Below, one piece after another: positions 1-10,290 of a stretch of DNA of 64,000 bases; position 1 is the first letter of the stretch, and each line of letters opens with the position of its first letter. The stretch is from Helicostylum pulchrum (lineage: Eukaryota; Mucoromycota; Mucoromycetes; Mucorales; Mucoraceae), in assembly GCA_025677825.1 (NCBI GenBank), contig JAIXMO010000005.1, forward strand, positions 682,001-746,000. Reading direction: 5' to 3'. The notes below the pieces were generated by a model. The model saw only the letters and a program-made list of their open reading frames with translations, was not told the origin of the DNA and searched no databases. The translations under genes and the position numbers were made by a program.

Positions 1-203
1 TGGTATTCTTTTACCTTTCGGGAGATGCACGAGTGATTCTATCAGTAACAGCCAAGATGAGTTCCCAGTTTTCTGCAGTAAGGTTTTCGTTTGTTGCAGC
101 AACTAAAAAGAAAGCAAAAAGTTTAGACACACACAGTGAAATAAAGTACAGGAGAGAGTTACTTACTAACTGTCTCGTCAAAAGGGTTAGTTTTAGCAAA
201 CAT
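1..203 (-). CDS. HSE1: HSE1/STAM-like ESCRT-0 VHS-domain protein, 5' end only
   Basis: Start of a gene that runs off the left edge. Exon 1 (203-167) encodes MFAKTNPFDETV. A GTAAGT intron ends at AG (104-103), and exon 2 (102-15) continues IAATNENLTAENWELILAV and then TDRITRASPER before a GTAAAA donor. The N-terminus with NPFD followed by AT(N)ENLT.ENWE.IL is the typical opening of the VHS domain of Hse1/STAM. The family partners Vps27/Hrs in ESCRT-0, binding ubiquitinated cargo on endosomes. The SH3 and GAT-like parts would lie outside the window. The VHS start is clear. HSE1 rather than another VHS protein is inferred from the NPFD..ENLT.ENW pattern. It is divergent from the BORCS5-like gene. 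Confidence 0.75.
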
Positions 204-732
204 AATAAGAATATATGAATATAAAGAAAAATATAAAATATATAAAATGAAAAAAGTAAAGAAGAGAGAAGAAAAAGATATCATTGAAAGTCAGTTGTTG
301 TATATTTTATTTTTTTCTTCAAAGTTGTTGCACAATATATATACAGCAACTAAACAAAGATGTTGGGTGCTATGCTCAATTGACTACATTAGTGCGTATA
401 GAACTTGGGTATTACAAGTTTAAACACTACTACTTTAATCATCCATTATTACATGTACCAAGAGAAATATGAAAAAAAATGCCAAGACATTGTTATGAAT
501 ATCAAAAAACAATGTACTTTGGATTTATGTACCAGTTACAATCAAGCACTATACTTTACTATCCTCTTTATAAGGCTAAAGTCTTTTTTTTTGTCGTTAC
601 ACCTTTATGTTTTTTTTTGGTTTTCTTTTTTGTTGCTTTTGTTGCTGATTGTATGTTGTTAAAATCCCGACCATCATTCTACTTTTTGGTTTCGTTCCTT
701 AAACAACCTCTTTAAGAACAACAAAAAAAAAC
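204..732. promoter_or_regulatory. Divergent promoter region between HSE1-like and BORCS5-like genes
   Basis: 529 bp between two divergent start codons. It is AT-rich with T-tracts (about 580-650) and no convincing ORF or RNA gene. Both genes must take their promoters from here, so shared control is possible. I see no specific binding site that I can name. Confidence 0.5.
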
Positions 733-2107
733 ATGGTAAGATTACAAGAAAAGAAAGCTCCCTTCTTTGTCCAACTCGATTGAATGATAGTTTTTTGGTT
801 CCTTTCATTTTTTTTTTCTTCTTAGGGTCAAGATCAGTCCAGTCATTTTGGAACGAAACATATTCCCTCATTAACACCTAGCTCATCTTCGACTTCTTAT
901 AAAAGTACAATACCAAGCAAAGTACTTATTCATCCGCCACCACAAACACCACAAGAAGATTTAGGTATGTAGCGATATCAAAGATACAAGAGGAAAAACT
1001 TATTGTTGTATATATGTAGAAAGTTCAGGGATAAGTGAAGAAGAGGTAGTGCCCAAGGTGTATATCAGTCTAATCGTTTTTATCCTAACCAAACAAAAAA
1101 AAACAGGGTATCATTCAAGTAGTGATAGGACCAGAAGATGAGGAGGAAGAAGAGGAATTAAAGCTACTGCGATCCATAAAGAGATTCGAACCGTTTCTAA
1201 AAGAACAGGACAAGGGGTTTCACTTGGAACATTTATTAGGCTTGAAACAATCTAAATTACTAACTGTCAAAGAAAATAGTAAGTGGGGATTTAAGTAAAA
1301 GAAGGGTGTGTGATATATAACAAGGGGAGTTTTTTTGTTATTGCTGTTGTGTAGATGTATCAATACCTCCTTCAGTTGAATTATTTTTTGATCTGCAGGC
1401 ACATATAAGAGAAAACATGATTCGCTTAAATAATGAACAGGTAAAGATTATGTATTGCAAGCACACGGAAGACATAAAAAACGTATTTTAATCACACTCT
1501 CTATGCAGCGTATACTGTTACGGCGCATTATATATGTAGATGAACTAAGCTCCACTTCTGCTCAAATCGTTTCTGCGGCATTCAATCAAGCCAAAATAGT
1601 TTCTGAAAGATTATCGGAAGGTAAAAATTGCCGTATTATGCAAAAAAAAAAAATGCAAAGTGAAACTCACACCTGTAAATAGCAACATTATTAAAAGTAC
1701 AAGCAACAAAAACTCAGGCACACGCAATCAACCTTTTTAAATCTCTTACTGCTCTAGAAAAATACTTGGATCCTGAAGATAGAATGGATGCTTGTGATCA
1801 ATGGCCAGAATTAAAAGAGTTGCGTCATCGCGCTTCTAAACATACACCATTTGATAGAATAACAAAGCCAACTACGACGAATGATTTAACTATAGTGGGT
1901 ACATCTACTTTACCGTTACTAGAGCGCGTTATAGTAAATGGCGAACCTGCGTTTGCTTCTTCCTCTAATGAAGATACAGTTGAAGTGGATACAGAAAACG
2001 ATCCAAATGCTACATCTACCTCTACTTCATCCTTGGCGCTTAGTCGTTTAAAAAGTATTTCTTCTCGATCTCTTCAACATGCGGCGGCACAAGATACTTT
2101 AATATAA
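733..2107 (+). CDS. BORCS5: BORCS5 (myrlysin)-like BORC subunit
   Basis: Seven exons: 733-735, 826-964, 1020-1057, 1107-1278, 1355-1440, 1509-1620, 1683-2107, giving 324 aa. The first coding exon is only the ATG. Splicing to GGT creates MGQDQSSHFG, an N-myristoylation signal (Gly2, Ser6) like the MG..QSS start of animal BORCS5. The middle has an acidic run, then IKRFEPFL and HLLGL (compare the P.FQPLL..LL region of BORCS5). A helical segment follows (VELFFDLQAHIREN to LTALEKYLDPEDRM), ending in a (L/Y)LxPExR-type motif. A low-complexity Ser/Thr tail makes it longer than the animal protein (about 196 aa). In animals BORC recruits Arl8 to position lysosomes. Family assignment rests on the N-terminus and overall order. 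It is convergent with the acetyltransferase gene, 46 bp away. Confidence 0.7.
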
Positions 2108-2153
2108 AAATTTATAAATTAAATAAAAATAATTTTTTATTAACTAAAATAAT

Positions 2154-2654
2154 TTATAAGGTTGCAAGATCATCAAGAGACTTCCCTTCAACACGATGAA
2201 TAATCCATTGACTTTGAGGTTTAGCACCAAGAGATTCATAAAACTCTCTTGAAGGTTTATTCCAATCCAAACAAACCCACTCGTACCGTTTACAACTTCT
2301 TTCTTTGGCAATGACAGCGAGCTGTGTCAAGAGCTTTTTACCAATACCTTTGCCTCTGAATTCAATATCAACGTAAAGATCTTCAAGGTAGAGTCCGGGA
2401 CTGCCGAGGAAAGTAGAAAAGTTGTGGAAGAAAAGTGCCATACCGGCAGGCTTGAGCTCGGATTCAGGGGTAAGTCGTGCGGATGCAATAATCACTTCGG
2501 CATAAGGTTTGGCGCCAAACAATGATTCGGCTAAAAGTTCCTCGGTGGCAACGACTTCGTGAAGAAGTTTCTCGTACTCGGCAAGCTTCTTGATGAATCC
2601 TAAAATAAGAGGAACGTCTTTAACGGTGGCAGGTCTAATTTCAACAGCGCTCAT
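2154..2654 (-). CDS. GNAT N-acetyltransferase, spermidine/thialysine (SSAT) type
   Basis: Intronless, 166 aa, starting MSAVEIRPATVKDVPLI. The SSAT family pattern is visible from end to end: IRPAT.KD...IL..IKKLAEYE near the N-terminus, LYLEDLYVDIEFRGKGIGKKLL in the middle (the RGKGIG acetyl-CoA loop, R/Q-x-x-G-x-G/A), then W.CLDWN.PSREFYE.LGA near the C-terminus, where the Tyr is the usual general acid. The length matches SSAT1/2 (about 170 aa). The family transfers acetyl from acetyl-CoA to polyamines (SSAT1) or thialysine (SSAT2), and sequence alone does not settle the substrate. Cytosolic, with no targeting signal. Confidence 0.88.
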   Translation of the reverse strand: MSAVEIRPATVKDVPLILGFIKKLAEYEKLLHEVVATEELLAESLFGAKPYAEVIIASARLTPESELKPAGMALFFHNFSTFLGSPGLYLEDLYVDIEFRGKGIGKKLLTQLAVIAKERSCKRYEWVCLDWNKPSREFYESLGAKPQSQWIIHRVEGKSLDDLATL

Positions 2655-3056
2655 AGTGTAAAAATAAAGTGTAAATAAAAGAAAAAAAAGTTGGTGTGAG
2701 AAATAAAAAAAGAATCTTGTTTGTCTTCGGGGAAAAAAATTTTAAAAAAAAAAGTAGATGAGTCACTGTGATTGGCAAAGAAAAAAGAGTTTATTTGTCA
2801 GAAAAAGCTTTAAAGGAATAGCCTCTTAGTCGGTTCATGAAAAAAAAAAAAGACAGTTGAATACAAAAAAGTGGTTCGAGTACTCATAGTGCGAAGGTTC
2901 GGATCTTTTTTAGAATGCTTGTCAACGGTGATACCGAGATCAAGATTCCTCGGTGTACTTTAAAGTCACTGCAGTGTACTGTGACTGTTTTTAATGGAAT
3001 GGGTTGTTTCTCATAGACAGGATGTACAATTAATCTAAAATACTAACATAATTTTA
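2655..3056. other. Intergenic, upstream of the acetyltransferase gene and downstream of FMT1
   Basis: About 400 bp, AT-rich with A-tracts. It should hold the acetyltransferase promoter and the FMT1 3' UTR. I see no RNA gene or repeat. Confidence 0.4.
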
Positions 3057-4464
3057 TTACAGTTCAAAACGACGCATTTTAGATCTCTTCTTCATATTGC
3101 TTTCAATCAAAGCATCATCTGTCGACATAGAGACACCGAACCGACCCTGCACTTGATACCCATTGATGAAATCCTTTGCGGTCATAATCGCCTTGTTCTC
3201 AGGTTTTAACAAAGGACAGGCAACAATCGTACCATCGCCAAAGACGACGTGGATTGACTTTGTAGGCTCGTCCCAAGCGAATGAGCCGGGAGCGTCGCCA
3301 GGACCAAGCGAGAATGAGCGCTTAGGTAAATACAAGTGCAAGAGTTGAACGGTGATATCCTTGGGTTTCTTTGACGATGTTTTAAAGAATGTACGCAAAG
3401 GGTATTGTTCCCCAATGGCTCTGTTTAATTGATCGGCTTGCCATGCAGACATGTTGACAAAATCTAACTCGGACCATTCTTTTTTAATCTTGGGTGCCTT
3501 TGTTGCTTTCGAGACGTCTTGGATGGTGGCGTTCTTTTTACGGTCTTCTAAGTTGCAAAGTGTATCGACTAATAATTCACTGCCTAAAATACTGAGCTTC
3601 TTTTTTAATTCTGAGTAGATTGGTAACTTATCCATAAGGCTCTTTTTTTTTAAAAAAAAAAATTTAGTTTTTTTTTTTTTTTTGCATAATTTATACGTCA
3701 AAATTTTACCACTTTTTTTTGAGCCAAAATTCGACCTGCATCAAATTCACGGTCATCTAATTCTTGTACAGATACACCAGTTTCTGAATCACCGTACATG
3801 ATGGCGTGTTGGATGGGAGCAGCACCGCGATACTTTGGTAATAAAGAAGGGTGTACGTTCACAGCACCGTATTTAAACGCTGAAATAATATGAGGAGGAA
3901 TAAAGTACCCAAAGGAAACAACTACACCTACATCGTAAGGTTTATCAGTAGGTAAATTCCAACTCGTTAAATCCTTTGCTGAGTGAGGTGTATGAAGGAT
4001 TTTTAATTGATTGGATTCTGCAACTGTCTTGGTATCACCTTTTTTTTTTTTTTCAAGGGTTAGTTACAGTGAAAATAGTAAATAATAAAACAAACTTACT
4101 TGGTTTAAGAGTATCAAGTTTTCTTCCTGTCTTTCTATCGGGAGGACATACGAGATCTATACTTGTAATACAAGATCCAACGCGTTCTTTTTTTTTTCGG
4201 GGGAATTAGTCAATTGTATTTTTTAAAAAAAAAAGAATTAAAAAAAGAGTTTTTACCTTTTTCTTGAAGTAAAGCTTTTAAATGAGTAGAAGCAAAGTCG
4301 TCCGTACCAAAGAATAAAACACGGAGTTTATTCTCGTTGGTGGTTTGAGTAGTGTAAAATCGAGCACGAGCAATAAATACGTTCTATAGAATATTGTTTA
4401 ATGTGGGGTGTTTTTTTATCATAGTTTATTATTGCTATTTTACTGGTTTGAGTAACTTGAACAT
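3057..4464 (-). CDS. FMT1: Mitochondrial methionyl-tRNA formyltransferase
   Basis: Five exons on the minus strand: 4464-4444, 4383-4257, 4186-4100, 4038-3710, 3641-3057, giving 382 aa. The N-terminus (MFKLLKPNVFIARARFYTTQ) is Arg-rich and acid-poor, like a mitochondrial presequence. Then come LRVLFFGTDDFASTHLKAL (start of the formyl-transferase fold), VVVSFGYFIPP, and the hallmark NVHPSLLPKYRGAAPIQ with GDSETGVSVQELD..FDAGRILAQ. The Asn-x-His of NVH and the Asp of FDAGR belong to the conserved catalytic region. The C-terminal part (LLHLYLP to DFINGYQVQGRF) is the tRNA-contacting OB-fold region. It uses 10-formyl-THF to formylate Met-tRNA for organellar initiation. Three of its four acceptors are preceded by A-tracts rather than pyrimidines. 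Confidence 0.93.
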
Positions 4465-4581
4465 TTATTTTGGAAGGCTGAAAAGGTAAGAGTGCTTTTA
4501 AAAAAAAGGTGGGGGTATTTTAATGGGTGAAATAAAAAGAAAAAGAAAAAAAAACTGTGCTGTGTGACGTTTACTTTTACG

Positions 4582-5967
4582 TCATTTAGTACGAAATACG
4601 TGAATATGACGCTTAGTGGTTGTTATTTCGTCATTATGAATATAGCCCAGTGAATAAAGATCAGTTTCAATCATGGAACCAATGGTTCTCATAGCATAGA
4701 TATCGTTGATAAAGGCATCAGTACCCTCTAAACAACATAAATTCATTTCAAACTGCTGTCGAGTAAAAGATTCCAAAGAAGCGAATTCTTGTGTTTGTTT
4801 GATATGAAATAATATGGATTTAAGTGTTTTATGAATTGCGAAAAACATATGATGGTAGGTACTTTGATCGCAATGCATTAATTTTAGTTCTTGTAAGCCT
4901 TGTAATATTTCCAAGGTCATGTTGAGTCCATCTAATAACAAGTCAAAATAAACTTGGACGGGATGCATGTGTTGCAGTAAAGTATAGAGTATTACTAATC
5001 GCATGGAATGATAACAAATGATGAGATGAAGGTTCTTTTCTTGAATATTTGACCACCAGTTTTCTAATTCGTAGGTTAAGCTGTCATACGATTGAACAAG
5101 TGTATTGGACTGAATGCATCGATTAAATCTTCGCATATATTGTGTCATTAGTACGAATTCGTACAATGTATCGTTGGACATAAGACAACAATTACTATGC
5201 TTGTTTTTATTTTTGTTCCTTTGGAGTGGTCGTTTAATCGAAAACGGTAATTCGTCTGGTAACAGGCACTCCATGTTTAATGACAGCCCGATCCAAGCAT
5301 CAACGTAATACCACCTATACCAGCATTGTTTTAATGCTGGTGATACATGAATAGAACTGAGCTTGCTTTTCAGTTGATCACACGCTAAATAATGCCAGGT
5401 TCTTTGCTCGCTTGTTAATCGTAATAGATTTGCGGTATAGCTAAGACAGAAATAACATTGAATTACAATAACTGATAGTTCCTCGTCGTCTTCAAATAAT
5501 ATCTGGTTTAAGTAATTCACTGCTCTTTCATAAAAATAAAACCCAACGTCTTTCTTAAAGCCTTCAGCAGATTTGTCATAGACTTTTCTCTTCTTATTCG
5601 AGAGTTGTGGGGATTTTATTTGGTTGGTTTTGGCGGTGGTGGTGGTAATTATACTAATAGCTGCTACACAATATAGTATGGTTTTAGGTGTGTCTTTTTT
5701 TATTAATTCCAACTCAACGGGAACAATCTTGAAACTTATACAACACCAATGCTGAATCGCTCGAAACATTAAGTTTTCTATCAAGTGGCTGCTAGCTGAG
5801 TGATATCGAACTGTTTTTGGTAGGATGTATTTGGTTTTATAAGCAAGTAATGCTTTTGTCGTCGCAACCTCTGTTGATTCTGTACGCGCATCAATCATTA
5901 ATAAATTACATAAGTCTGAATAATTATTAATAACATAGGTAAGCGGTATATCATTAAAAGCAATCAT
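4582..5967 (-). CDS. Fungal transcription-factor MHR-domain protein without a visible zinc cluster
   Basis: Single 461-aa open frame. Residues about 150-330 resemble the fungal-specific TF domain (middle homology region) that accompanies Zn2Cys6 clusters. The clearest part is KQCWYRWYYVDAWIGLSLNM followed by ECLLPDELPFSIKRP, the usual 'W..Y..D...S..LGRP..I.D.DI..P' block. No C-x2-C-x6-C cluster lies in this frame, and I found none in the 500 bp upstream. Either the DNA-binding exon is lost or unrecognised, or the protein works without one. A T8A11 tract lies directly before the start codon. The family call is moderate and no target pathway can be named. Confidence 0.55.
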   Translation of the reverse strand: MIAFNDIPLTYVINNYSDLCNLLMIDARTESTEVATTKALLAYKTKYILPKTVRYHSASSHLIENLMFRAIQHWCCISFKIVPVELELIKKDTPKTILYCVAAISIITTTTAKTNQIKSPQLSNKKRKVYDKSAEGFKKDVGFYFYERAVNYLNQILFEDDEELSVIVIQCYFCLSYTANLLRLTSEQRTWHYLACDQLKSKLSSIHVSPALKQCWYRWYYVDAWIGLSLNMECLLPDELPFSIKRPLQRNKNKNKHSNCCLMSNDTLYEFVLMTQYMRRFNRCIQSNTLVQSYDSLTYELENWWSNIQEKNLHLIICYHSMRLVILYTLLQHMHPVQVYFDLLLDGLNMTLEILQGLQELKLMHCDQSTYHHMFFAIHKTLKSILFHIKQTQEFASLESFTRQQFEMNLCCLEGTDAFINDIYAMRTIGSMIETDLYSLGYIHNDEITTTKRHIHVFRTK

Positions 5968-7538
5968 TGCTCCTTTTTTTTAAAAAAAAAAATAGTAAAA
6001 AAAAAAGAAGAGAAAAAGTGCGAAAGAAGAAGGAAAGAGAAACAGAATAGTATCAGTTTCAGCTGCTGATTAAAAAAAAAAAAAAAAAAGAACTCACGTA
6101 CATTACACAACATTAAAATCTTAAACTTTTTGTACTTTTTAAGCATAAACAACCTTCTTGTTTTGAAACCAACATAGAACAGCTTTCAAAGTGAGACTTA
6201 TGACCTGTACCTGTATGTCGAAAAAACAACAATAATTTTTTTTTAAGGGGGGAGGGAGCGGAGGACTTACAAGGTCTAATATTTGGCGGCAGGATAATAA
6301 CCACGTTGAGTCCCAAGACTGTCTTGTGGTTACTGCAAGAACAACGAACGTTACGAGTCTTGGAATGGACTCGTAGTAAACTTTTGACTGTTTTTTCTTT
6401 TTCAATTTTTTTTTTAAAAAAAAAGTAGTGTATAGTATGGAAAAGGGCCTTTTATTTAAATCGGATACGTGCTGGAAAGAGACTATTGAAGAAATGTAAC
6501 GGGTGCCTTACTTTTTGAGGAATAAGGTTTTAAATTTTTGAATGCGAGCGTCTTTCCGTTCGATCAGGGTTGTTCACGGTCCTGCTTTAGCTGTATTTTT
6601 TCGGGATGTACAAGCTTTTTTTTTTTCTTTGTATCTAAAGCCGTTATTGTGGAATTCTTTGTACATACGCACAGGAAGAAAAAAATGTGTGACAATTTTT
6701 TTGTTTCATGCATTTAACTTAGTCTTTATTAGCTTGTATGAATCAAGTTGGAGCAACAAGTACCTACTACGTATATAAAAATGATTAACCAAGGTAAGTA
6801 CGAGTATTTGAAGAATTGTGGTTAATACGACAAAATGAGTAAATATGCCACATGAGTAGGCTCTATTTTATCACTTATTGCATATTTTTTTTTGCGGGTC
6901 TTTTTTTTTTTTTCTTCGCTTAATATTTTCTAATTAACTTATGGTTTATTCGTAAAGATACGTACGTGAAAAGTGACCTGTCGCACTTTTTTTTTTTTAC
7001 TGAAAGTGTAAATAGAATGTGCACCAAGAATTCCCCTAAAAAAAAATATAAGAAAATGTTGATACTTTAACTGGTAATAAGTAACTTTTAAAACATTTTC
7101 AAAAAAAGCGATAACTAAATATATACTCTATAGGATTACTGCATACCAAGTCTATGATTCTTCTGATAAAAGAAGTAATTAGCAATGTGATAATTTGCCT
7201 GAAGATGTCAGATTTGAGTTTGAGCAACTTTACCAAAATTAATTCAATACCAAGAGTACTGTTACTAAAAAGTTATCTAATATATAATGAACAGTTTCGA
7301 TTATTTAGGAGATAAACTTAGTTATTTCGAAAAATTAAATGCTGCTAATAATAATGAGCGTGCGCAAAAAGGAACCTTCAGGTTTATGTAAGTCTGTTTT
7401 GGAGAATGGCTCCAGCTGGGATAATGAAGATTATGAAGAAGGACTAGAGGAAGAGGAAGAATATAAAGAATCGCGTAGGCTAGATCAAAACGTTATTCTT
7501 TTTAAAATCAGGCGAACAGTCGCTCCGTTTACTCTATT

Positions 7539-7609
7539 CGCTCCATTCGCCCGAAATTTTTTTTGAGCGAATCCATTAACTGTTTACCTAATTTTGAGTG
7601 AATGGGGCG
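7539..7609. repeat. Imperfect inverted repeat (20-bp arms)
   Basis: The left arm CGCTCCATTCGCCCGAAATT (7539-7558) and the reverse complement of the right arm (7590-7609) match at 16 of 20 positions. A 31-bp loop contains a further GAGCGAAT. Related ATTCGCTC-like words lie just upstream (7520-7545). It could be a small foldback element or a relic TIR. Confidence 0.4.
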
Positions 7610-8706
7610 GATCTTTTATGCTGCGGTGATAGTGAAAATTTGTAATTATATAAGTTAATAATAAATCTGGCAGATTCGATAATATAGTATTCTTTATAAC
7701 AGCTTGATGGAATGGCGTAAGGATATCTGGTATGCCTAATATCTAATAAAAATACTTTACATGAATTTTTAACAAGTACCTAAAGCTGGATCAACAAATG
7801 CTTACCGAGTCTTTTTCCACCAACGTTTATTATCTGTGTAATGTGGAGTCATCTGAAAAATCTATAGCGTTTGTCAAATTGATGGCCTAAATGGAAAAAA
7901 AAAAGTAAGCGTTTAAGCATGTCAGATAGTTCTTTAGGCAACTTACCATGTATTCATGTGGCTTTATATTTTGGACTCAGGTCTGGGATACTTTATTCGC
8001 AGCGTAAATAGAATCTTCTTCTGCTACTTGTTTTATTGCTAAAGGGAACCCTTCTTTAACAAAAAAAAAATCTGAAAAACCTTTTTTTTTTAACAATCTT
8101 GAAGCACGTTCTATTTACACGTTTAGAAAGAAAATATAGTGGCGTGTTGCTTTTCACGTACCTTTTATGCACGATGGCTGCTCTGATAATAACTGTATTC
8201 GTTTGTAAGGGCGCGATAAAATAAAAGTAGAAGTAACTACATCATTGAAAGTAAATATATATAAACTTTTTTCTTAAAAAGACGTACATGTGCCATATAA
8301 TTATACTTATACATATAAGAATTAATTGCTAAAAGAAAAAGGAGAAAGAATAAATATTGGTTAATCATTTTATCAGTACTAACTGTTCCTTTTGATTAAA
8401 CGTGGGTGAGAAATACGTTACACGTTTTGCTGAACGTGGCCAGTTTTGGGATAGTGATGCGATAATTTTTCACGGCATTATGTAGATATATATGAAGATT
8501 GCTCTGTAATATCCGTAATTAAAAAGTACACGAAAATATTTGAATGTTACAGTGAGCACTGAACAGGCAATGTATCTAATTTTACTTTTCTAACTTTAAT
8601 TATAGATTCTCGTTTTTTTCTCCACCCAGCTGGGTTTGACTGGTAGTACAAATCCTGGCTTTAATTCTACCTTTCTCCCCCCTCGTTTTCTGAAGGGATT
8701 ACATTC

Positions 8707-8720
8707 ATGTCCGGACCGGA
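8707..8720. promoter_or_regulatory. ATGTCCGGACCGGA motif upstream of MKK1
   Basis: One of four copies in the window of the 9-mer ATGTCCGGA / TCCGGACAT, all in 5' intergenic DNA. This one is about 350 bp before the MKK1 start and, like the RPL31 copy, has two adjacent CCGGA units. Confidence 0.4.
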
Positions 8721-9066
8721 TTCTCCGTTTATTCAGTTTCCACCAAACGTCTAATGGAGCTCTTTTTTGTACGTAAAGAATATTATTTTTTTTTCAAGAA
8801 AAAGAAACAACATAAAATAAAGAAACGTATTTTTTATTTCTCTCTATCTCGCGTCTCAATTATAATAAGTTCCAGGGTTTCTTTTCTTTACGAATAATAA
8901 AAGATTAGAAACGCTACATGATAAAAGCCAGCTGTTACACATAATAGTAAACAAAAAAAAAAAGAGAGAGGGGGGACAAAAAAAAAAATTAAACGAGTTC
9001 TCTTCCTCTCTTTTACTTTTTTTTTTTTTTACTTTTTTAATACATATCATTTAAAAAAACAAAAAT

Positions 9067-10290
9067 ATGGCAGGTAGACTAAGGAATAAATCGGCAGGTT
9101 TAAGACTAGAGTTGAATACGTCTTATCCGGAGGGTGAAAGTATGGCGGACGCCGGTACCTGGCGTCAAGATATTGCTCGCTTCGTCAGTCATGATGACGA
9201 CGTTGGTAGTGATATGAAACCGGATGATTTTGAAAACGCTGTACGTTTAGGTGAAGGTGCTGCTGGTACTGTATGGAAAGTTATGCATACTCCTACTAAA
9301 ATCGTCATGGCCAAAAAGGTAAAAAAAAAAAAAAGTCATCCCCTTTTCTTGTATTATAAAGATGACACTAACGCAAAAAAAAAAAAATAGACAATAACAG
9401 TCGATCCTGATCCACAGTTACAAAGACAAATTTTAAGAGAATTATCGTTTCTCAAGACATGTGAATCACCTTACATCGTATCATTCTATGGGGCATTTTT
9501 AGATGATGGCGAAACAACAATTGCTATTTGCATGGAATATTGTGAAGGAGGTAGTTTGGAAGATATTTATAAAAGAGCAAAACAAATCAATGGTGTGATA
9601 GGTGAAACAATTTTGGCTAATATTGCAGAAGCAGTAAGTTTTTTTTTTTTTTAAAAAAAAAAGGGTCTTTAGAGAACTAAAAAAAAATGATACGCGTATC
9701 ATCTAGGTGTGTAAGGGCTTAATTTATTTACACTCGCAAAAAGTGATTCACAGAGACATCAAACCATCAAATATTTTGATGACGAAAAAAGGGCAAATTA
9801 AATTATGTGATTTAGGCGTGTCTGGTGAATTGATTAACTCGATGGCAGAAACGTTTACAGGAACTCAATATTACATGGCAGTAAGTTTTTTTTTTTTTAC
9901 TGCATAACAAATAAGAGTCATTTTTTTAAAAAATATTTTTTTGCCTTATAGCCTGAACGCATCAAGGGCGCACCCTACTCCGTCAGTTCCGATATTTGGT
10001 CATTAGGCTTAACTATAATTGAAGTAGCACAAAACAATCCTGCATTACCTCCACCTGGCCAACCCCATCTAACTATCTTTGAGTTACTGGATTTTATCGT
10101 TCATCAGCCTATGCCTACAGTAGGTTCTGACCGTTCTATCGAGTGTCAAAACTTTGTTTCGACTTGTTTGATTAAAGACCCTGAACACAGACCTACGCCT
10201 GAAGAAATGTTAAATAATGAGTTTATCAAAACGCGTGCTGATGCGACTTGCGATATAGAAGGTTGGTTAAAGGGATTATGGGGATGGTAA
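9067..10290 (+). CDS. MKK1: MAP kinase kinase, Mkk1/2 (cell-wall integrity) type
   Basis: Exons 9067-9318, 9391-9633, 9707-9880, 9952-10290, giving 335 aa. Kinase landmarks: glycine loop LGEGAAGTV (61-69), the ATP lysine within VMAKK (Lys84), [10 protein letters not shown], catalytic HRDIKPSN (180-187), metal-binding CDLGVSGE (199-206), activation loop with Ser210 and Thr214 (S-M-A-E-T, the MAPKK S/T-x3-S/T site), then GT.YYMAPERI.G.PYSV..D.WSLGL. The APE-WSLGLT..EVA segment and the short C-terminus ending GWLKGLWGW suit the Mkk1/2 subgroup more than Ste7 or Pbs2. It would phosphorylate the Slt2-type MAPK downstream of Pkc1. Compared with relatives the N-terminus is short (about 60 aa). DLG replaces DFG, normally a tolerated change. 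Confidence 0.9.

Larger units (their letters stand above)
5968..9066. other. Long intergenic region with scattered relics and a hairpin
   Basis: About 3.1 kb with no supported gene. Minus-strand 6139-6405 has short Cys/His-containing frames split by a possible intron, not recognisable. A 75-codon acidic ORF at 7339-7566 (with EEGLEEEEEYKE) may be a relic or chance. Poly-T/A tracts are frequent (5974-5992, 6406-6424). The last about 450 bp is the MKK1 promoter and carries the ATGTCCGGACCGGA motif at 8707. Confidence 0.4.
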
